Positions 56,991 through 64,000 of a DNA stretch of 64,000 nucleotides are shown here, one piece after another. Positions within the stretch are counted from its first letter, which is position 1, and every line of letters starts with the position of its first letter. Position numbers and translations under genes: made by a program. The DNA comes from Stomorhina lunata (taxonomy: Eukaryota > Arthropoda > Insecta > Diptera > Rhiniidae). The notes beneath the pieces were generated by a model that saw nothing but the letters and a program-made list of their open reading frames with translations, was not told where the DNA came from and searched no databases. The stretch lies in NCBI GenBank assembly GCA_933228675.1, contig OW121742.1:123357983-123421982 (forward strand), given 5' to 3'.

Positions 56991-57949
56991 TAATAAGACA
57001 ATTTTTGAAATGTAGGGTATAAATCCTTAGCACGAATAAATCTCTTTTAAAAATTCAAAGGATATGAAAGAGAGTATGATAAAGGGCAGGGGAGGAAGAG
57101 ATAGAAGGATCCAGCCAAAGCTACTTAAAATTGTTGTATTTAGAAAAAAAGTAGTGTTGACCACAGGTGTTGGGTTTGATGGCTTTTGGTTTTTAACTAA
57201 AGGTTTTTGTAGTTTTTGCTAAAACTATTTTTTATTTCCTTTTCTATAATATTTTTTATTTTTTTGTAAAGGACTCTTAAAAGCTCTAAATAAAATACAG
57301 CTTTGAATTTTAGTTCTAATGGTTTATATTGTTGGTTTTCTACTTGTGACAACAATTGCTCGAAAATTTTATTTAGTCTTAAATAAAGTTCCCCTTAACC
57401 AAAACCCACTTTGTATTCACAAAAATCTGCCCAGGAAATAGATGTGTAAAATTGGGGTTTTGGAGCAAAAACGGAATAAAGTCGCCACAAACGGAAGCTT
57501 TTTAGAATTTAGACTAAAAGAGATAAATTTTGCATAACTCGAAAAAATAATATATAATTTTCGAGTTCTTGTACTTAAACATATAATTGTAAAATTTCAG
57601 AACTATTAAAACATCGTTTATAATAATATTTTCTGTGGAAATTATTTTTCATTGAAATCTATGAACTAAGACAAGAAATCATCAATTTTCATAACCATCT
57701 GTTCAAATGATTTATATCAATAAAAATGATACTGATAAGTCAAAGTTTAAATTTATTGAACTTTTGGCCTAAAAAGAGAGTAATATATGAAAAAAATAAT
57801 GTATTTGAATTAAACCTACGAAACTAAACAAAAATAACAAAGCTCTTAAATTGATCCCAGTATTGTAATTTTACTTAAACTTATTTATCATTTAAAGAAA
57901 GGAACGTACAACAAACACTAAAAGGACAAAGAGAAAAAAAAACAAAAAT
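56991..57949. other. Non-coding spacer
   Basis: AT-rich sequence separating the minus- and plus-oriented family C blocks. No gene was recognised. Confidence 0.5.
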
Positions 57950-60140
57950 CATAGGAAATTTTTAAAAAATTTATTTTTTTATAGGAATTTTTTCAAAAAT
58001 TTCTTATTTTTATATGAAATTTTTCAAAAATTTCTTGTTATTATAGGAAATTTTTCAAAAATTTATTTTTACAGAATAATTTTGAAAAATTTTATATTTT
58101 TATATTAAATTTTTCAAAAATTTCCTATTTTTATAAAAAATTTTTAAAAAGTTTTTATTTTTGAAGGAAATTTTTCAAAATTTTAAATTTTTATAGGAAT
58201 ATTTTTTTAAATTTCTGTTTTTTATAAGAATTTTTTTTTAATTTCTTATTTTTATAGCAAACTTTTCACAAAATTCTTATTTTAATACGAAATTTTTCAA
58301 AAATTTCTTATTTTTACAGAAGGTTTTTCGAAAACCAATTTTTGGGAATTTTTTCAAAAATTTCTTATTTTTATAGCAAAATTTCCAAAAATTTCTTGTT
58401 TTTACAGGAAATTTTTCAAAAATTTCCTATTTTTAAAGGAAATTTTTCAAAAATTTTATAGGAAGTTTTACAAAAATTTCCTACTTTTATAGGAAATTTT
58501 TCAAAAATTTCCTGTTTCTATAGGAAATTTTTCAAAAATTTCATGTTTTTATAGGAAATTTTTCAAAAATTTCCTATTTTTTTTCCTATTTTTATAGGAA
58601 ATTTTTCAAAAATTTCCTATTTTGATGGGAAATTTTTCAAAAATTTCCTATTTTTATAGGAAATTTTTAAAAAATTTCCTATTTTTATAGGAAATTTTTC
58701 AAAAATTTCCTATTTTTATAGGAAATTTTTCAAAAATTTCCTATTTTTATAGGAAATTTTTCAAAAATTTTCTATTTTTATAGGAAATTTTTCAAAAATT
58801 TCCTATTTTTATAGGAAATTTTTCAAAAATTTCCTATTTTTATAGGAAATTTTTCAAAAATTTCCTATTTTTATAGGAAATTTTTCAAAAATTTATTATT
58901 TTTATAGGAAATTTTTAAAAATTTCCTATTTTTATAGGAAATTTTTCAAAAATTTCCTATCTTTATAGGAAATTTTTCAAAAATTTCCTATTTTTATAGG
59001 AAATTTTTCAAAAATTTCCTATTTTTATAGGAAATTTTTCAAAAATTTTCTATTTTTATAGGAAATTTTTCAAAAATTTTCTATTTTTATAGGAAATTTT
59101 TCAAAAATTTTTATAGGAAATTTTTCAAAAATTTTTATAGGAAATTTTTCAAAAATTTTTATAGGAAATTTTTCAAAAATTTTTATAGGAAATTTTTCAA
59201 AAATTTCCTATTTTTACAGGAAATTTTTAAAAAATTTCCGATTTTTATAGGAAATTTTTCAAAAATTTCCTATTTTTATAGGAAATTTTTCAAAAATTTC
59301 CTAGTTTTATATGAAATTTTTCAAAAATTTCCTATTTTTATAGGAAATTTTTTAAAAATTTCCTATTTTTATGGGAAATTTTTCCAAAATTTCCTATTTT
59401 TATAGGAAATTTTTCCAAAATTTCCTATTTTTATAGGAAATTTTTCAAAAATTTCCTATTTTTATAGGAAATTTTTCAAAAATTTCCTATTTTTATAGGA
59501 AATTTTTCAAAAATTTCCTATTTTTATAGGAAATTTTTCAAAAATTTCCTATTTTTATAGGAAATTTTTCAAAAATTTCCTATTTTTATAGGAAAATTTT
59601 CAAAAATTTCCTATTTCTATAGGAAATTTTTCAAAAATTTCCTATTTTTATAGGAAATTTTTCCAAAATTTCCTATTTTTATTGGAAATTTTTCAAAAAT
59701 TTCTTATTTTTATAGGAAATTTTCCAAAAATTTCCTATTTTTATAGGAAATTTTTCAAAAATTTCATATTTTTATAGGAAATTTTTCAAAAATTTCATAT
59801 TTTTATAGGAAATTTTTTAAAAATTTCATATTTTTATAGGAAATTTTTCAAAAATTTCATATTTTTATAGGAAATTTTTCAAAAATTTCCTATTTTTATA
59901 GGAAATTTTTCAAAATTTTTTTTTTTATAGGAAATTTTTCAAAAATTTCCTACTTTTATAGGAAATTTTTCAAAAATTTCCTGCTTTTATAGGAAATTTT
60001 GCAAAAATTTTCTATTTTTATAGGAAATTTTTCAAAAATTTCCTATTTTTATAGGAAATTTTTCAAAAATTTCCTATTTTATAGGAAATTTTTCAAAATT
60101 TTCCTATTTTATAGGAAATTTTTCAAAATTTTCCTTTAGT
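57950..60140 (+). repeat. 31-bp AT-rich satellite family C, plus orientation, block 3
   Basis: About 70 units, very homogeneous from 58.5 to 60.1 kb. The unit has two dyads end to end: AAATTTTT-C-AAAAATTT (17 bp) and CCTAT-TTTT-ATAGG (14 bp), which together make exactly 31 bp. A run of shortened 22-bp units (TTCAAAAATTTTTATAGGAAA type) lies at about 59100-59200. The right edge shifts to a TATTTTATAGG variant before ending. Confidence 0.96.
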
Positions 60141-61410
60141 GTTGGGTATCTTTCCCATTTGATTTTTGCCACAAAGAATCTTTCCTTAAATGATTTTTTA
60201 TGTAAATAAACTAATATCAAGGATTCCCTTAAACATTAATATATTAACTGTTGCTTTTAGATTTTTTACATTACATGTAAACAAAATACACAAACATAAG
60301 TTATGTATGTGTATTTACCCCTACTCTTTAATAGGAAAGAGCTATTTTAATTTTTTTGCTGATTTTCACAAATTTTCTTTACCAGTGATATCCCTGGCGG
60401 AGTGTTGGGTTTTTGTATTGACTTTTATGGGGTAACATAGAAAGAAAAACTCAGAGGGGTATGGAAATTATTTTCTTTTTTCCTTGCTCATATGTATTGG
60501 TTTAAGTAAGTTTGATTTTCCAACTCCTGTCTGAGTTTGGCAACAAATTATGCGTGTAATTTGCCATTTTATTAAATGAAAACGTAATGAAATGCAAAAA
60601 AGTAACGTTAAGGAATTAAAGCAACATTTTGTTCACGAAATAAAAAAACAAAACTTTTCTTCTTTCTAAAGAATAAAATGTTAGAGGCGTTAAAGAAAAT
60701 AAATTACATTTTGCTGTTCAATAAAATGAGACAAACAGACAGACTCACACATACACAAAACCTAAAGCTGGTCTACAGTATAAGACATTCGGGAAGGGGG
60801 GGACTACAAATAAGGTATTTCGGTAACATTTTGTATAATTTAACGTTTTAAGTAATTGATTACTATTTAATTAATAACACAAAAGCATGAGACAGCCTTA
60901 AAATATACTAAACATTTATTTATGTAAAAATCTGTTAGATTCAAAGTATGTGAGAGTGTATGTGCTTATATAAAGTACCGGGGTATAAATTAGAATAAAT
61001 GTATAAAAGAAAAAAGTTATTTTCCTTTAAGGCATTTCAAAAAATATCTTTGATAATGTAAAATATTTACCCAAAAATTAATTAAGCAAATACTTAATTA
61101 CATACTTTTTGATATATTATACCTTAAAGTAATTTAAAGCAAATAAAAAAAGAATTTAAGAAGAAATTTTTGCTAAATTACAGGGTCAAGATTTATAATT
61201 AAAAAAAACATATAATGGAAGATTTAGTGCTCAATTAAATTTATAAAGAAAATACTTATTTAAGGAAATATATCAAAATAAATCTTAGTTTTAAAGGAAA
61301 CTAAAAAAAATCTAATTTTTATAGGAATTTAAAAACAAAATTATTTTGCAGACAATTTCTCAAAATTTTCATATTATAATAAAAATATATCTCAAAAATT
61401 TCAAATTTTA
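60141..61410. other. Non-coding spacer with family C traces at its right end
   Basis: An 81-codon ORF at 60190-60435 has no recognisable domain. 61310-61410 contains decayed family C strings (TTTTTATAGGAATTT, CTCAAAAATTTCAAATTTT) that lead straight into family A. Confidence 0.5.
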
Positions 61411-62475
61411 ATAGGAAATTTCTATAGAAAATTTGACGATAGAAAGACATTTCTATAGAAAAGTTGATGATAGGAAGACTTTTCTACAGAAAAGTTGACG
61501 ATAGGAAGACATTTCTATAGAAAAGTTGACGATAGGAAGACATTTCTATAAAAAAGTTGACGATAGGAAAACATTTCTATAGAAAAGTTGACGATTAGAA
61601 GACATTTCTATAGAAAACTTGACGATAGGAAGACATTTCTATAGAAAAGTTGACGATAGGAAGACATTTCTATAGAAAAGTTGACGATAGGAAGACATTT
61701 CTATAGAAAAGTTGACGATAGGAAGACATTTCTATAGAAAAGTTGACGATAGGAAGACATTTCTATAGAAAAGTTGACGATAGGAAGACATTTCTATAGA
61801 AAAGTTGACGATAGGAAGACATTTCTATAGAAAAGTTGACGACAGGAAGACATTTCTATAGAAAAGTTGACGATAGGAAGACATTTCTATAGAAAAGTTG
61901 ACGATAGGAAGACATTTCTATAGAAAAGTTGACGATAGGAAGACATTTCTATAGAAAAGTTGACGATAGGAAGACATTTCTATAGAAAAGTTGACGATAG
62001 GAAGACACTTCTATAGAAAAGTTGACGATAGGAAGACATTTCTATGGAAAAGTTGACGATAAGAAGACATTTCTATAGAAAAGTTGACGATAGGAAGACA
62101 TTTCAATAGAAAAGTTGACGATAGGAAGACATTTCTATAGAAAAGTTGACGATAGGAAGACATTTCTATAGAAAAGTTGATGATAGGAAGACATTTCTAT
62201 AGAAAAGTTGACGATAGGAAGACATTTCTATAGAAAAGTTGACGAAAGGAAGACATTTCTATAGAAATGTTGACGTTAATAATACTTTTCCATAGAAAAG
62301 TTGGCGTTGGGAAGACATTTCTATAGAAAAGTTAACGATAGGAGCACATTTTTATAGAAAAGTTGACGATAGCAACAAATATCTATAGAAGTTGACAATA
62401 GGAACACATTTCCATAGAAGAGTTGACGATAGATAAACTGTACTCTACAAAAGTCTACGCTAGAAAGATTTTTAC
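61411..62475 (-). repeat. 31-bp satellite family A, minus orientation, block 11
   Basis: About 34 units, very homogeneous in the middle (GACATTTCTATAGAAAAGTT and GACGATAGGAA) and of the same subfamily as block 4, 30 kb away. The left edge grows out of decayed family C sequence. Confidence 0.96.
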
Positions 62476-64000
62476 TTATTTTGCTTGATAAGATGACTCT
62501 TAGTGCAATCCAAATAAAATTGACTTTTTATTTTGTTGTTCTTTAAATATCATAACTCTTTAATTTTGATTTTTAATTAATCTGAAATCATATCATTTTA
62601 CCAAAACTCCTTGTCATTTATAGGCTCTCCATTGCCGTCAAAAAATGATGCAATTCAGAGATTTTATATCCTTGTTAGGTTAACATTATATTGCAGCTTT
62701 TAATTGAACTTCCATTCGGCAAATGGATATACAAATTTGATAATAATTAAATATTGCAAATGATTAAGAGCTTCAGACCATTCAAGCATGTCATATTTTT
62801 TATATAGGAAAGAATTCCTGCTCAAGTAGATCTTTATATTCATTAATATTTAAGTCATTTTGAGGATATTTGAGACAAAAATATTTGATCATTCTCGTTC
62901 TGGCTTTAATATCAATTGGCAGACAGAAGAAATGCAGGCAGGACCTTTGCTATAATTATTGTAAAGTCTATATAAATAAATGTATGGAATGATAAATACC
63001 TTTAAGATATTTCTACAAACATATAAAATTGTATTTGGGTGAATGTAGGAGACTAAGAGATGGACGGACAATTTGTATGTCCGTCTGTCTATATAATCGT
63101 ATGTAAGTAAAATTACAAATATTTTTTCAACCTACATCTTACGAATAACAAATTAAATTGCAATTCCTTTTTACATTCCTGATGGTCCTTTGGCTGCTTT
63201 TTGGTACGTAGAATTCATTCTTATATAAAGCTCGAGCATGATGATGTTGATGGTAGTTGAGTTGATTGTAAATGATGGTATTTTCTTTTTCTTTATGTGT
63301 TTGAAAGGACTCTGGTCTATCTCTGAGTTTTTTGTTTGAGCTTCAAGTATTTGAGTTTTATATAATTTTTGTATTAAATGTTTTTCTTTTAATTTTATTT
63401 TATTTCCCATTACATTTCATACAAACTTTGCTACCAACTGTTGGTGTATGAGTGTAAGTGCTTATGTAACTGTCTGTGTCCTTGTATATTTGAATTTCGT
63501 TCCACTTGAACGAGAGCCAATACTTTTCCTCTATTTTTTTCGTGCAGTTTGTAAGCGGTTTACTTGATGGTGTAAGCTTTTGTTTAAATGTAAGAATGAA
63601 ATGAAATAAGTTCAATTTCTTTTTCCATGTCTTGATTGTTCTACATATTGTATGTCAGTCACGTGTTGCTTTAAGCGCTTCGTTTGCTGTTGTTGCTAGT
63701 GCTGATGCTGCTGCTTCTTTAGCTCTTTCCTACTTTCCGCTTCCGAATTGCGTGCTTTTACTTAAGTAAATGTATTCCGTTGTAATTCAAAGGATACAAG
63801 CTACACGAAGGCAATCTTCATGTTCCTATTCAAGTTCCATCATTTGACTTGACTTTAGAGCCACTTTTGCTTCGTTTGTCTATCTACTTGTTGGTTCAAT
63901 GCTGGCTGATTGTCATTGCCTGATATTTAAACAATATATAAGTTTATATTTATTTGAACATACATACACACATATTTGTTATATGTTACGAAAGAAATCC
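62476..64000. other. Non-coding right flank
   Basis: AT-rich. Short minus-strand ORFs (62889-63071, 63171-63410, 63400-63615) have no recognisable domains. A GCT/GTT-rich imperfect triplet tract lies at about 63680-63720; translated on the minus strand it is Ala/Gln-rich but soon closed by stops. No RNA gene was seen. Confidence 0.5.

Noticed and set aside
57950..60140. MEF2 or CArG-box sites in the CCTATTTTTATAGG dyad of family C
   Set aside because: Spacing is wrong: six A/T bases between CTA and TAG instead of four, and ten between CC and GG instead of six.
63660..63730. Ala/Gln-rich coding exon on the minus strand
   Set aside because: The triplet tract is closed by in-frame stops on both sides within about 70 bp and has no clear splice sites.

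Overview
The window reads as non-coding DNA from a large, AT-rich insect genome, most likely a higher (muscoid-type) fly. The evidence is an intact BEL/Pao retrotransposon of the kind common in flies, a primer-binding site that appears complementary to animal tRNA-Tyr, very high A+T content, and extreme satellite and microsatellite content. No host protein-coding exon, tRNA or rRNA could be supported. The window may be intergenic or inside a very large intron. The species cannot be determined from the sequence alone.

Layout. (1) 0.4-16.3 kb holds short-period satellites: two 12-bp arrays (unit TTAGTCTATGTC), a decayed inverted stretch of the same 12-mer, a 31-bp AT-rich array (family B), and a 9,414-bp block that reads as 1,569 uninterrupted copies of the hexamer TAGTAT. 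(2) 18.1-42 kb is dominated by a second 31-bp satellite (family A, core TTTCTATAGAAA). It is arranged in blocks on alternating strands, with recurring multi-unit duplications and one 18-bp-period array carrying an AP-1/Maf-like motif (35.4-35.8 kb). (3) 43,196-51,284 is a complete 8,089-bp BEL/Pao element. Its two 421-bp LTRs are identical by eye and it is flanked by a GTAAT target-site duplication. (4) 52-60.1 kb carries a third 31-bp satellite (family C), made of two back-to-back dyads, in three blocks on alternating strands. Family A returns at 61.4-62.5 kb.

How the parts relate. Families A, B and C differ in sequence but all have a 31-bp period. They share the sub-motifs TTTCTATAGAAA or ATAG(G)AAATTTTT, and A and C abut directly at two places, so they are probably divergent members of one satellite lineage. 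The 12-mer and hexamer satellites also look related to each other.

The retrotransposon is the only clear gene system. It has a long leader that contains no ATG apart from the one formed at the LTR/PBS junction, and that carries two families of repeated RNA-hairpin candidates. Next come a single 1,780-residue Gag-Pol ORF and then a second ORF (223 aa) in the position where other elements carry env. ORF2 is preceded by a strong splice-acceptor-like sequence. It encodes a gapless, diverged copy of the Gag zinc-finger module plus an arginine-rich segment and an acidic tail, and its last 24 codons lie in the 3' LTR. A spliced, zinc-knuckle accessory protein in the env position, combined with a structured AUG-depleted leader, is the best candidate here for an under-described system.
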